Position numbers and translations under genes: made by a program. The notes under the pieces were generated by a model. The model saw only the letters and a program-made list of their open reading frames with translations. It was not told the DNA's origin and did no database searches. 64,000 nt of DNA from Cryptomeria japonica (Eukaryota; Streptophyta; Pinopsida; Cupressales; Cupressaceae): the NCBI RefSeq assembly GCF_030272615.1, contig NC_081414.1, positions 818,350,396 through 818,414,395 of the forward strand, read 5' to 3'. Shown here piece by piece: positions 1 through 11,547 of the stretch (positions are counted from its first letter, which is position 1; every line of letters starts with the position of its first letter).

Positions 1-201
1 TTCAACATGGCTATCATAATTATTCTTCGATGAGAAGGCGACATAATTCCATAATCTTCAACAAGGGGCTTTGACAGTTCAACAATATTGAAATAAGTTT
101 GCCAAATTGTTGAAATATGTACCTATGTATCAAAAGATGAGGAGGGTCAAACCAAGAAGTTCATTTTTGGGCAAATTACCAACATAAGGGTAGAAGTTGA
201 T
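1..201 (+). pseudogene. Gypsy gag fragment (Retrotrans_gag-like), 5' part
   Basis: Read in the third forward frame, this stretch resembles the capsid-type gag domain of plant Ty3/Gypsy elements. The best signature is NLQQGALTVQQYWNKF followed by a Leu/Lys/Tyr-rich helix (KLLKYVPMYQ). It has in-frame stops and no start codon, because the left end lies outside the window. The same frame resumes at 4334 on the far side of the solo LTR and continues as a Lys/Glu-rich helix, so the gag domain was whole before that insertion. Gag would form the particle of the parent element. I see no protease, reverse transcriptase or integrase before the polypurine tract at 4859. The element therefore looks gag-only, either by deletion or as a non-autonomous form. 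Confidence 0.6.
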
Positions 202-3200
202 TGTAATGCCCCGCCAGGAAACCCCAAAGGGATAAAGCTAAAACACACGAATGGAGTGCCAATAATTTTTATTTTTTTTAGTTAAATACTACACAGTGAT
301 ACAACGAGATATCAAAGTTCAGATTACATAGCGGAAGACATCAACTAACACCTAAAGAGTTTTCCAACGTGATTACTTAATTACACATTTAACTTAGCTC
401 GCCTAATTAATCCAATAAGTCGATTATCTTAATAACGAGATAATACTTTAAACAAGGATAATTTCTTTCAGTAAGATAAAAATATAAATCACATGATAAT
501 GTTCATCCATTAAGATTTATTCATACCTTACTTTCAATCTTTCATTAAAATATAAGCCATGCATCTAATTTTATAACACACTAGAATTTCATCATAAACT
601 AATGAGATATTTTCATGCACACTTAATTTCCTTAACAATAACTAAATATATTCCATTATTCTAAGCCACATTCTTTCATAATCCAATTTACTACATTTAA
701 AAGATGACTGCATACATGCATTTAAGAATAATTTCATCTAAACCACTTTAAACATTCTACCATGATGTCATCCATACATGCTAAAACTAGAAAGGAACAT
801 AAAGACATAAGCATCACATAACACCAAATTGATCTCGAAGTTCACCCCTAGAGGGCTACATCTTCGAGTCTGCTCAACTGCAAGACCCCTCTGATAATTA
901 AATAATAGAGAAGAATACATAAGTTTACATTATTTACAATCCTGCCATCAAGGCGAACATAACCAATAATACATATGACCGCATCGGTCCAATAAATACA
1001 TGAATGATCCCTGAATAGGAAAGGATCCCATTGAACATAATATGAAGCAATAAAAAAAAATCAACTGGAACATCCGCGGAACTAACTCTTCGCAACCCAA
1101 GGTCTAACATGATGTCAGGTTCTCACGAGGGCATAAGCAACAGGACGACTCCACAAAAGTGCTCCCATCAAGACAACACAACAACACACTAGCGAATGTA
1201 AGGGACAAGTGTCATCACACATCCTGGTATGGTTACCATGGCAGGTCTTCATAGGTTCCGACCCCATCCACCGGGTTACCCTGGCAACCTAATCCGAACC
1301 TCCGGCCCATCCAAGCCTCATGTGGACCCACACATCTTTTCATAAAGACAAGGACGATGGTTTGTCGTCTCAGGCCTTCTCACTGCATGTCGAGTCTGTA
1401 CTAGCACTCATCCCATGTGTGAGGCAAAATTATCTTACTTAGTGATTCATTCACTAACACTCTAATATACTATTAGGTTATCACTTATTAGACACACTTT
1501 CTATGGGTTACCCAGCAACCACTTTAGGCGCGACCCCTAATTGAAAGCCACTTTCCCATATGACACTAGACCATACTCAACGAACTCCTAAACCCAAACA
1601 TACACAAGGTCAAGCAACCAGAGTTCAAAAATGGAGGAAACAGCCATCTGGTCAAACACGACTTCATATGAGGTGCACTGACAGACGGTACACTAACTAG
1701 AGACCTGACTAGCTATGGTCAACCACCAAACATCATACGATACCAACATAAAGGATATGACCAATTACGACACTACCACAAAACAACAGTCAAACTCGAG
1801 ACCAGGGACAAAAATAGGTGCCCCAAATCAATCCATATGACAGGGTCCTATCAAACAAAACAAGGCTTGCCATTACTTAATCAAAAGCGAATACAAAAAT
1901 TAAACTTGCATAAGCAACAATTGGTAGAGACGATCTTTTTCCATATTGATTTAAACATTAAAAGTCGATCAAGTTTTCTAAAATGATCTAAGTTAGATTG
2001 TAGTTACCTACCTCATCTAGGTACAAATCGTTCTTCGTTTTCTAACTCTCTAAGGTTCATTTGCATCGAACATACATAAATGCGTCATTATGAGTTTTTA
2101 AACCAATTTCACATGAATAAAATTAAATAAATATTAACCAACTAAATATGATATTTATTCTTCAAATAAAACATCATTCTCATACTCGCTCGAAAACAAT
2201 CTCTTCAATTTCGTCTTTTCCAGAGCCTAGTTACACTATACAGATCAAGGAAACATATACATATAAGGAACCCAAATAAGATAGCCCATTCACAACTTGA
2301 CCAATTATTTCCTTGCGTATAAAAAAAACCAAATTAAATATTAATTAATTAATATATACTTATTAATCCGCGATTAATAATATATATAAACAATTAATAA
2401 TTAATAATAAAATTAACAAAACAAGTATTTAATTAGAAAAATATGCATCAATAACAAAATGGAATTTGAATATTAATTAATGTATATATACCATTTATAC
2501 AAATAATTAATAACAAATTAATCACAAATTATTAATTATTGACCAAATTTATTCATAATTAAAACTTTATAAAAAAAATTAACATTTAAATAATATTAAA
2601 TTATTATTATTATTTAAAAAAATATAAAAAAAGAGGGGGAGGGGGAGGGGGGGAGGGGTGGGGGTACCCACGTGGGCCCCCTGGTAGCTCACGCTACCTT
2701 TGGTAACGCGGCTACCATTGGTAGTGTTGCTACCATTTGGTAGCAGTCCGCTACCCTTGGTAGCGTGCTACCTCCCCGCGGTGGGAGTTTATTCCTCGCC
2801 ACGTGGGTTATAATATTTTTTTTATTTTTTTTTAAAAAAAAATTTATCTACTGTAAAATACACAGTTTAAAAAAACCAGTCTCACAGAGACTTTAAAAAA
2901 TATAATTTTTTTTCCAGAAAACTAAAGTTTTCTTAAATTTACATTTTTTTATTTTATTTTTTTGAAAGCCCAGATCCAGGGAAGGGAAAGATTTCTTAAA
3001 AACAAACACCAAATTGGCAAAATAAAAAGGATTAACATCCATTATCCCAACCCTTCAACCAAACTTGGCTAAAACAACTAATTTCTCCAAATTAAAACTT
3101 AAATTAGAGAACATTCAATGGAGATTTTCACAAAGTTTATTGAGAACAACCAAAATTCATTCTGGGGATTGGAAAGGGAGCAAGGAGAATTTAATTTCAA

Positions 3201-4333
3201 AAATTAATCTACAACTTCTTTCATTTTCCCCAAATAAATGAGATTTTCAACAACACAACCAAATTTCTTCCAAAAAAACAAACAAACTCTGATAAACAAA
3301 GAAACCAAAGATATAAACCGGAATCTTACCTCATATAGCAATCCTGGAAAAGATTTATTGAGGAATCCAACCTGCAGGCTCAAGAAATTCCTTCTCCTCC
3401 CCAATATCCACAAATTTTCTATCCAAAAATATTTTCCAAAAATCAACCTCCCATATTTTTCCAAAAGCCTAGGTTAAATGGAAAAGGTTTGACCAAAATT
3501 TAATTTTTGGAATTAAAATATTTTATTTAAAATAATTCTCCAAAAATCATTCTTTTAAACTATATCAATAAATTAAACTTGCTTTTCAATTTAAAATTGA
3601 TTTTCTCAAATAACTAGAATTAACCTTTCTATTCCCAAAATGGCAACAAGATTAAGTTAATTTTATTGCAATTAAATTTAAATCTTTCTTTTTCAACAGC
3701 ATAAACATAATAATTTTAACATTAAAATTAACCATTTAATTGAACTTGCTACCAACCTGAATTGAGCAATTCAATTAACGATTAATCACATAAAAAGGGA
3801 GCCTATTTAATTTGGTCCCCAAAATACTAATGCGAAAACACACATTAAATCAAATTAAATACTAAGGATTAAATACTCAATTTAACCACACATAAAACAC
3901 GCAACCCAAGAAAGTCAACCAGACGACCTGCATACCCAACCAAAGGGAATATCGACGACGACTGACGATGCTCACTTAAGAACGACTATGGTCAAACGAG
4001 GGTCTCACGACCACCTAATCCAACTCTAAGGATCAAAGAGGTACACTCAAACCTGCAAATTCAGGTGGAGATGAACCTCGCACCCATGTGATACTGTACC
4101 TGAAATCTCCTGCAACCAAGAGTCATACATGTATACATATATACTTAATGAAAGTGTTAGCCCGAGATTAATAACACGAAATAAAAGAACTAATAAACTT
4201 GCATACAAACTAGTGTGAAAACCACATTAACAGGTATGCACTAAAATCAAAACACCTGACTATAACACTATAATATGATAAACTAACCAAGGTCAAACCG
4301 AGATTAGAAATTGATTAGGGCAGGGGTACTACA
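202..4333 (+). mobile_element. Giant Gypsy-type solo LTR (4132 bp)
   Basis: The segment begins TGTAATGCCCCGCC and ends GGGGTACTACA, so it has the TG...CA ends of an LTR. It is flanked by a perfect 5-bp target duplication, TTGAT at 197-201 and 4334-4338. Removing one copy restores the reading frame of the surrounding gag fragment, which independently supports the boundaries. There is no internal region, PBS or polypurine tract, so it is a solo LTR left by LTR-LTR recombination. At 4.1 kb it is very long for an LTR. It is AT-rich apart from a GC-rich island at about 2630-2810. The short ORFs at 3204-3477 on both strands look like chance. Confidence 0.85.
2633..2810. repeat. G-run, paired G-boxes and five GGTAGC/GCTACC hairpins in the LTR
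   Basis: A purine run of nearly pure G (2633-2665) is followed by the palindrome CCCACGTGGG (2667-2676). Then come five consecutive short inverted repeats of the form GGTA(G/A)C-loop-GCTACC at 2683-2698, 2702-2716, 2720-2734, 2739-2755 and 2759-2772. A second CCACGTGG lies at 2799-2806. CACGTG is the core of plant G-boxes bound by bZIP and bHLH factors. The order G-run, G-box, hairpin array, G-box inside an otherwise AT-rich LTR suggests a U3 regulatory island or an extrudable structure. Its function is inference only. Confidence 0.6.
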
Positions 4334-4871
4334 TTGATGAAGGAAGTACTTGAGAAATCTTTAAATCAAGAAAGGAAGATTCAAACCCTAGCAATAAGAT
4401 AGAGTTTTAACAAGAATCGTTAATTCAGATGGAAGCATGAATTCAAGGGGAACTCAAACTTCAACAAGTATCAAGAGTTTAATAAATCTGAAAAGAGGCC
4501 ACCTCATAATTAAATCAAAGGGATGGATACAATAATAATAGGGGCAATTGTGATGGAAATGATCAACAAATAGGATAAATTATCTACCAAGGTTTGATGA
4601 AGCAAGGAATGATCCTTTTATGAATCAGGGGGAATAACGATAGGGCCATTCAGAGTCTCAGAGAAGTGTCGGTGCCAATCACACAACAATGAGATTGATT
4701 AATGCAAGTACAATGGTGTCAATATGATGTAAGGAATGTTAAATAAGAAGACGCAAATGAGATGCAATAGATGTTTTCACTTTTGTTATAGACCTATTAC
4801 AAACAATAAACTATTTTAAGCTTTATTTAAATAAGTGCATCGGGACGATGCACAATTTAAGGGGGGAAGGA
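4334..4871 (+). pseudogene. Gypsy internal region: gag remainder and polypurine tract
   Basis: After the TSD copy, the gag frame continues (KEVLEKSLNQERKIQTLA) and decays through many stops. The region closes with a polypurine tract, AAGGGGGGAAGGA (4859-4871), directly abutting the TG of an LTR at 4872. A polypurine tract primes plus-strand DNA synthesis in LTR elements, so this fixes the element as plus-oriented with its 3' LTR to the right. Only about 0.7 kb of internal sequence is present inside the window once the solo LTR is removed. No pol motif lies between gag and the tract. Confidence 0.65.
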
Positions 4872-7050
4872 TGTCATAACCCTCTTTTCACACTTTGATA
4901 AAACTTGCTAATAATACTATTATTGTCCTTATTATTATTATTATTATTATTATTATTCTTAATTTTTTATTTTTTTTTATCGGTAAAAGGCTGAAGCCAT
5001 AATATTTTATTAGATTATAAACAAAACTACATTACATTCTCCACTCAGTGCGGGCACTAGTAGGAAAGAGCGGAGAGAAGAAAACCTTTGGCCTTGCCTG
5101 GGACATTAAGTCCAATTAGAAAAAAGACCAATTATGATTACATCATGACATCTTAATAGTATTTTGAGATTACAATGTGATCAATAGAATTTGTCATCCT
5201 GAACTGATCATTCACCTATAGGCCCAAAAGATTTACTCTCCCTTATCACATTTTGTTGCAATGATCTTCCTACAAGGGACTGATTCTATCAACATTTTGT
5301 CATCACTTTCGTTAATGCCTTTCCTCTGCTATCATGACACTCGGACTAACTGTTATCTCAGATACCTGCAAAAAAACTCTCAACACTGCCCTACAACAAA
5401 CCACTTCATGAATTGTTAGCCAATAAACATACAACTATCATATAACCTGGATTGCCTAACATTTTCCACAACTGCTACTACAACCATGGTATCTTTTATA
5501 TTGAGACAGCACATAAGTCCTTTTGATGTTGACTACAAGATGAAAGATTACCCAGGTTACAATAGCATTGTGGAAAATAGCCCTACCCAAATCCTTAACA
5601 CAGCCTATAGGATTCAGGCTATCATCTTAAATATAATTAAGTCAAACAGAGAAATAACAGAGCGTGGATCTGAGAGAAAAGGAGTCTTTCATCCTAAAAG
5701 ATCTTAAAATCATATCACTCCCCTCAGCAAGTTTCAATCATATTTGATTTTCATAAACAAATTCCTTTTCCTTCTTATCAGCTTATTTGAGTCACCAAAA
5801 GAGATTTTAAAACAACGTTCCACCTTTATACTAGAACCAAGCATAACCGAAAGCAGGAAAGATAATTATGTAGGTTGATATTCAAAATTAACCAGACATT
5901 CAATGTGAGATTTGTCTACTATTTAAAAATGAGTTTCAGTCCTAGGCTTCTCAAACCAATCTCAGAGAATAAAAATAGGAACGACCAGCCCCACCTACCT
6001 CTACCTAAACATTTAACTTCATTTGTATATATCATCTATGCATTTGAATATATATATACTATTCTTAACATTACTTTTATGAGTTAGAAATGGTAAATTA
6101 AATAAGGTCAAAATTTTAAATAAAAATGAGTAATAAGTGGTGACTCACATGTGAGGTCATAATTTACCTGGAAATTATTTATTTTCTCAATATTATAATT
6201 GAGCACATGGTGTAGGAGAAATAAGAAGATTCTAGAAAAAAACAAATCAATTTCAAAATATTAAGGAATAAATATTATATTTAGCAAATATATGACATGG
6301 GAGTTACAAAATTATTCTATGACAAGAATTCTATTCATGGCTTTTTTATGACAAAGGAGTTACGATATTCATATTTGATAAAATGGAGGAAAATTCAAAT
6401 TCAGGTTTTTAAATGCATGGTCAAATGTAACCACCACTGTGACAACAATCATTTTGCATGAAATTAATTTAAAAATTACTTATTTTCTCAATATGTTATT
6501 TAGCACATGTTGTAGAAGGAAATGAGAAGGTTCTAAAAGAGAATCTCAAATTCAAATTTTTGCATGTAACCCCCACTATGACAATAGTCATTTTTGCATG
6601 GGATTATTTCAGGAAAAGAATCTCAAAACCAATTAATTTACATAGTAGTGGGAAAATGACTCTCTTTTCTATATATTGAACACTAGATTTTTGAAAAGGG
6701 AGAGTTCATGGTTTTCTTTGATAAGTAGTTTTGAATTCTTGCAAATTATGTTAGTAGTGGGAGGATTTTGGTAGACATATTGTATTGTAGGAGATAGGAT
6801 TTTCTAGGGGTTTTGGAGGAGATCTATACCAGGTTGCAGGACAAGGATCAAAAGGAGCAAGAGGAAAAGTCAAGAAGAAATCAAAGGGATTGGAGATCTT
6901 CAACAAATGAGAGCATTATCAGATAAGTGAATTTTCCTCCAAACGATTAAGGAAGTTTGATCTATAAAATTTATTTGGTTGTATTTCAAAAAATATATAT
7001 GAAGTTTCTTTTGTTTCTTTGTAATATCTTAGGAAATAAAATAAAAATCT
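4872..7050 (+). mobile_element. 3' LTR of the gag-only Gypsy element (right end approximate)
   Basis: It starts TGTCATAACCCTC directly after the polypurine tract. The sequence at 63229-64000 starts TGTCACAACCCTCC and shares later blocks, notably CACATG(G/T)TGTAGGAG..AATAAGAAG (about 6205 here, about 63402 there) and the GTAACYCC and GGAGGA stretches that follow. Both are therefore LTRs of one family. This copy is lengthened by the insertion at 4963-6059. I could not find the terminal CA, so 7050 marks only where the resemblance fades. Confidence 0.55.
4963..6059 (-). mobile_element. LINE-like retroposon insertion, 5'-truncated
   Basis: The left edge is a long T-run followed by ATCGGTAAAAGGCTGAAGCC. 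On the minus strand this reads ...TTTTACCGAT plus poly(A), which resembles the 3' tail of plant L1-type LINEs. A 9-bp direct repeat, TATTCTTAA, flanks it at 4954-4962 and 6060-6068 and is consistent with a target-site duplication. The related LTR at 63229 lacks this segment. No reverse transcriptase motif is readable. The two plus-strand ORFs of 70-73 codons inside are not convincing genes. Confidence 0.5.
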
Positions 7051-8254
7051 ATTTGAGTCTTTTAGAAAGGAAATAAATCTAGTTTTTATTTATTATTAAG
7101 ATTTTCTATTGGTTCCAAATAATATTTTAAATTTATAGTTTTCAATCTCATTTTATTTCAAAGAAAGATAATAGTGTTTTAATTTATTCATAACATGAAA
7201 CAGTAAAAGTTCGATTAAATTCATTTGAAACAACATTTATCTTAATTATGAATTAAAATTTTAAATAGATTTATCGATAAAATATATGAAATAGATTCAT
7301 TGCATATCTATCTTGAAATGACTAATTTAACATAATTTAATGATAAATTAAATTTTCCAAATACAAAAAAAAAAGAGAACATAGCAATCTATTATTATTA
7401 AATTAAATATTACTAAATTAGAAGTGTCTAGATTTAATACTAAATGAGAATAATGAAATAATGTTAGGCTATCCTATTTTGAAGCTTGGCATAGTAAATA
7501 TTATTATTGCAATTGACTTTAGTTACAAAAACATATTGTTTAAAATTGAACATGAAAAATAATTTGTATTAATTGAATTGACTTTTTAGTCAATTACTTT
7601 CACTAAAACTTATAATTTAATTAGTTATAAACAAGGGAAAAGAGGCAATTAAAATTTATATGTGGGTTCAGAAAGGAAACTTAGTTAATGAATTAATTAG
7701 TTTCATCTAAGAAATAATTACTCATAAATTATTGATTGGAAATGGAAAGTAAATCTCAGAGAGAAAAGCTATGGCATAAAAATTAAATTAAATATGGTTT
7801 TACTCTTTTCATGCAACTCTAACAATTTTTCTTTTAAAAGGCAATATAATTAGAAATACTATCTTAAAATATCCCCTTAAATCTAGTTCTCCACCAGCAC
7901 CAGCATCAATGGTCTCAATATTTGATTATAATTCAGTAGCTCATCCAGTATATTTTGTAGATTCTGTAGAGTAAGTTGTTGATTCTTCTAAAGACCTTTA
8001 ACCAATTGCTTAGAATGAAGCCTATGACCCAGACATGCTTGATTTTCACATGAAATTTTGAAAAGATAAATTAATTTACTTATAGCAAACAACAAAAAAA
8101 ATCTAGTAATCACTTTCACACTTAGGGAAACCTTCATCATTAAATAATTGGAAAATTAGAATTACTTAAATTAAATATAAATAGTTAAATTTAGAATTGA
8201 TATGAGTAACTATTATAGATTATACTAAATTTAGAATCTAATATCAAATACCAA
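7051..8254. other. AT-rich stretch without recognisable gene
   Basis: The sequence is strongly AT-rich with frequent stops in all frames. I see no LTR end, TIR, RNA gene or conserved protein. The left part may still belong to the LTR that starts at 4872. Confidence 0.5.
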
Positions 8255-8506
8255 ATGGGTGTACAGTATAGTATGCAAAAAAAATGTGTCACTGAATGGG
8301 TGTACATAAAATATGGCAAGAAAACATGTGATGAGCTTTCTATTCAAGGGAAGGAAGAGATAAAGGAAGCAATGCGAGTGTACGACAACAGTCCAGTTAC
8401 GAAGGCGAGAAGGAAGAAGATTTTAGAGTTACTGGAAAGAAAGAATATTGCAAAAGAGGTAATTTTTAGTGATCGTATTGTTTTACAGTTTACTAAATTC
8501 CTTTAA
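8255..8506 (+). pseudogene. Exon of unknown multi-exon gene
   Basis: An open frame of about 68 codons is rich in Lys, Glu and Arg (KEEIKEAMRVYDNS, then TKARRKKILELLERKN). It runs into a plausible splice donor (AAAGAG|GTAATT) near 8458. It lies on the same strand as, and upstream of, the repeat-bearing exons at 8573-9377, so I treat it as an early exon of that gene. The family is not recognised. Confidence 0.4.
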
Positions 8507-8572
8507 ACATCTGAAGAATGTCTTATTGAGGTATCCTATCTTGTTTCCCAAATTTTATGTGATAATGCAGGC

Positions 8573-8902
8573 CATGGCGAGGAGGTTCTGGCATCAAAGG
8601 CTAATCGCAAAACAAACGTGCTAGTGAATGAGGCTGCATCTGTTTCATTAGGGAAGCAAAAAAAGAAGAATGCTACAGAAAAAATAAGGCCGACTTCATA
8701 TCTTGAAACAAATGAGGGTGCATTTGTTTTATCGGGGAAGTAAAAAAAGAAGAATGTTGCGGAAAAAACAAGGCGGACTTCAGATCCTAAAACAAATGTG
8801 CCAATCAATGAGCCTGCATTTGATTCGTCAAGGAAGAAAGAAAATAAGAATGTCACAGAAAAAACAAGGTCAACTTCAGATGAGGCCATTTGTCATCGAA
8901 GG
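8573..8902 (+). pseudogene. Repeat-bearing exon, three Lys-rich modules
   Basis: A splice acceptor (AATGCAG|GC) opens an exon that ends at a donor (CGAAG|GTGACT). Between them are three degenerate tandem copies of a module of about 28-32 codons. Each contains a TNV.(V/I)NE..(A/F) block, a Lys-rich block (GKQKKKNATEK, GK.KKKNVAEK, RKKENKNVTEK) and then R.TSD. Unit starts are near 8608, 8706 and 8790, and the middle copy has lost about 14 bp. One in-frame TAA interrupts the second module. The Lys blocks look like nuclear-localisation-type basic patches. Function unknown. Confidence 0.45.
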
Positions 8903-9002
8903 TGACTATTTGTTGGCCTGTCCATATGTGTGTTTTCATTGCATGGTATGCTTTGCACTCCACTTTATAATATGTTGACTATTTCATCAATGTCATTGTA
9001 GG

Positions 9003-9377
9003 TTGATTTTGATGGGGTTCATGGAGGGAGCATGGAGTGTCTCGTGGTATTGGATGACACAGAACGTAGTGTGCCCAAAAAAGAAAGTCGAAAACCTCGG
9101 TCATCTATTAGGTATCTGTCTGTTTGGATGATGAAGGAGAAGGAGACGACGAATGAAAAATTGGGTGCATGCAGTGGCGAGAAGATTGTGAAGCAGTCTC
9201 CTAAATTAGGGCAGATGTTGGACAATAGGAGAAAAGAAAATTCAATGCAGTTGCCTAATGACATCATGTTTAGTGTTCCCCAAAAACCATGTCCAAAATC
9301 TCTGACGTCTGTTAGTAGGAAGAAGGTGAAGGAGACGATGATTGAAAAATTGAGTGCATGCAGTGGTGAGACAATTG
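9003..9377 (+). pseudogene. Repeat-bearing exon cut by the Copia element
   Basis: After an acceptor (TTGTAG|GTTGAT) the frame reads VLDDTERSVPKKESRKPR and then two copies of a second module. This module has the form K.KE(T)...EKL(G/S)ACSGE(K/T)IV, then SP.LGQ.L(D/E)D. The second copy is interrupted by the Copia element at 9378 and resumes at 16383-16443. A third copy is at 16530-16690, so the protein had at least three tandem copies. No known domain is recognised. The gene is disrupted by the insertion and by stops. Confidence 0.5.
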
Positions 9378-10547
9378 TGTTAGCATTATGGATGAATTGA
9401 TTATGTGTTGCATTGATGTTTTGTCATTGATGTCAACACTAGCTATTATGGTTGCTTACCAAAAAATATGTTTTGGTTACCGATAGAAGATCTAGTGTTG
9501 CCAGTAGAAGAGACTATCATACACTCTGGTAAACCCTTATCGGCACTAGTTTAAGGCTTTATCGGGCAGAGCTTTCACTGAGGAATCTTGATAGGATGCA
9601 TAATTGGTGTTGGTGCAGCTTCTAGATGGATTTGAGGATGCTGAAGATGTTCTATGATCATGCTTCAACTGCTTGAAGACATTGCTTTGGCATGGTGGAT
9701 CCAGAATAGGTCCAGTACCTATCTAGGTTATGGACTGGTATCATGATAACATGTACTCTACACGTTATCAGGATGTTTTGGGATGTTTTATGGATTTATT
9801 ATTAGTGTTTTGGTCTTAAGACGACATGGCATATCATTGTAATAGGGATTTATGTAATGATCCTATTGTAATATATTTTAGGTGGCCGACCTAATTGGTT
9901 TAGGCCTTAGGGTTTGTATAAAATGATGTAAGATCTCATTGTTGATCGTGGTATGTGTGGAATGGGAATGGAATAAGTGTTCGTGGTCTTGAAATGCAAT
10001 ATCATATGCAAAGGAGATTTGGTTGATCATAGGTGATCGAATTGGGATTAAGGAAGAGGTCAAAGGCCTCCGGTATTGAGCTTAACCGGGACTAATCAGG
10101 CATGGTAGATGTTATTTTTGGTAGTTCACTCTATTGTATTGTTGTCCATTTATCTTGAGATGGTTGTAGCCTCTCTATAGTTAGTGCAACTCTTTTGTAA
10201 TGAGAAATACACTCTAGGCAATGTGCCTCCCCGCATGTGCAGGCCCCTCATTGTATCACATACTTTCTGCAGAAGTATCATCTGACTGTGGGTAGGCTTC
10301 CCACCGTGGTTTTTCCCTTTCCGAGTTTTCCACATACAAATCATGGTGTTATGTGGTATGGTTGCTTTGCATTAATTATTTGTTTAATCGTTAAGTTGTA
10401 TTGTTTACCGGTATTTGTTCCTACCGGCATCTGTATGTGCTTTATCGGTACTTGATCTGTTTAAAGGTTATTAAGCAGATTAAAAGTTATAATCTATTAA
10501 CAACTGATTCACCCCCCTTTCTCAGTTGTTCACCGATTATTCTAACA
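9378..10547 (+). repeat. 5' LTR of Copia element
   Basis: It starts TGTTAGCATTATGG and ends CCGATTATTCTAACA, 1170 bp. It contains the CCGTGGTTTTTCCC...GTTTTCCAC block common in plant Copia LTRs (about 10304-10332). Compared with the 3' LTR it lacks about 115 bp (present at about 15300-15410) and has about 60 bp that the 3' LTR lost (about 9899-9958). Confidence 0.92.
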
Positions 10548-10548
10548 A

Positions 10549-10561
10549 TTGGTATCAGAGC
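10549..10561 (+). promoter_or_regulatory. Primer-binding site
   Basis: TTGGTATCAGAGC lies one base after the 5' LTR. It matches the initiator Met-tRNA 3' end used by most plant Copia elements to prime minus-strand DNA. Confidence 0.9.
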
Positions 10562-10605
10562 TTTGGTCCTCTTTTGCAGAAGCTTAACCATTTGAGGTAG
10601 ATCTT

Positions 10606-11547
10606 ATAGCAGCTAACACTTCTAATCCATCGACAACTATTTTTAGAAGAGAAATCCCTAACCTTGATGGAACAAATTATGGGATATGGAAAATTCGAAT
10701 GGAGACTGATCTTAGATTTCTTGGCAAGAATATTTGAGAGATCACTGAGAAAGGATACACACCTTATGATCTGACATCTAGCAATCTTGCTCCTGCATAC
10801 TTGGATAAGAACATTGAGAATGATTGCAGAGCTAAAGAAGCCCTCTTGTGTGCACTTACTGATCAACAGATCATGGGATTGATTGATAAATCATCAGAAA
10901 AGGTTAAGTGGGACAAATTGAAAACTCTAAATGAAGGTGATCCTACTGTCAAAATTGCTAAACTTGATGGTTACCGGGTAAGATATGAAAACTTGAAGAT
11001 AGGAGATAATGAAAGAATTGTTGTGTTTATGGAAAGAGTAAATGAGATTGTTATGGGAATTCAATGTTGTGGAGGATTTCTGAGTGAAGATGAACTAGTT
11101 TCCAAAGCCTTGAGAGCCTTTCCACCAGCTTACAAGATGAAGGCAACTGCAATTAATGAGTTGAGAACAATGGCTAACTCTTCAATTAACAGAGACATTC
11201 TGATTGGGAAATTATCTGTTTTTGAGATTGAAGAATTTGGATCTTCTGGAGTTGTAAAGTCTGAACTTGCTTTTCATGCATCATCATCATCATCTACCGA
11301 AAAAAGTGATTGGAAATTTTTATATGAAAAAGAATTGGAAGACATGAGGAAAGAAGATGAAGAATTTGAGCAAATTGAAGCCTTATTTGCTAGAAGAGTA
11401 CCTAAAGGTCCGACAAGAAGTAAGTATGAAGGAAAAGAACCTTTTAAATGTTTTTCATGTAATAAGATTGGTCATTTTGCATCTAGATGTCTTGAAAGGA
11501 ATGCAAGGTTTGAGGAAAGAGTTAAGAAATCATTTAAGCCTAACTAG
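10606..11547 (+). pseudogene. Copia gag (nucleocapsid), broken
   Basis: The frame opens at ATA (10606-10608), where an ATG is expected just before the AANTSN-like N-terminus, so the start codon appears lost. It reads through the plant Copia gag motif FRREIPNLDGTNYGIWK and hits TGA at 10735, where Trp would fit. It then runs to a CCHC zinc knuckle, CFSCNKIGHFASRC (11449-11490), and ends at TAG 11545. The same frame continues past that stop into the protease. Gag would package the element RNA. The 248-codon ORF from 10801 is only the remnant after the TGA. Confidence 0.88.

Noticed and set aside
3204-3477. Overlapping ORFs on both strands inside the giant LTR
   Set aside because: Low-complexity translations in AT-rich LTR sequence, with no family resemblance.
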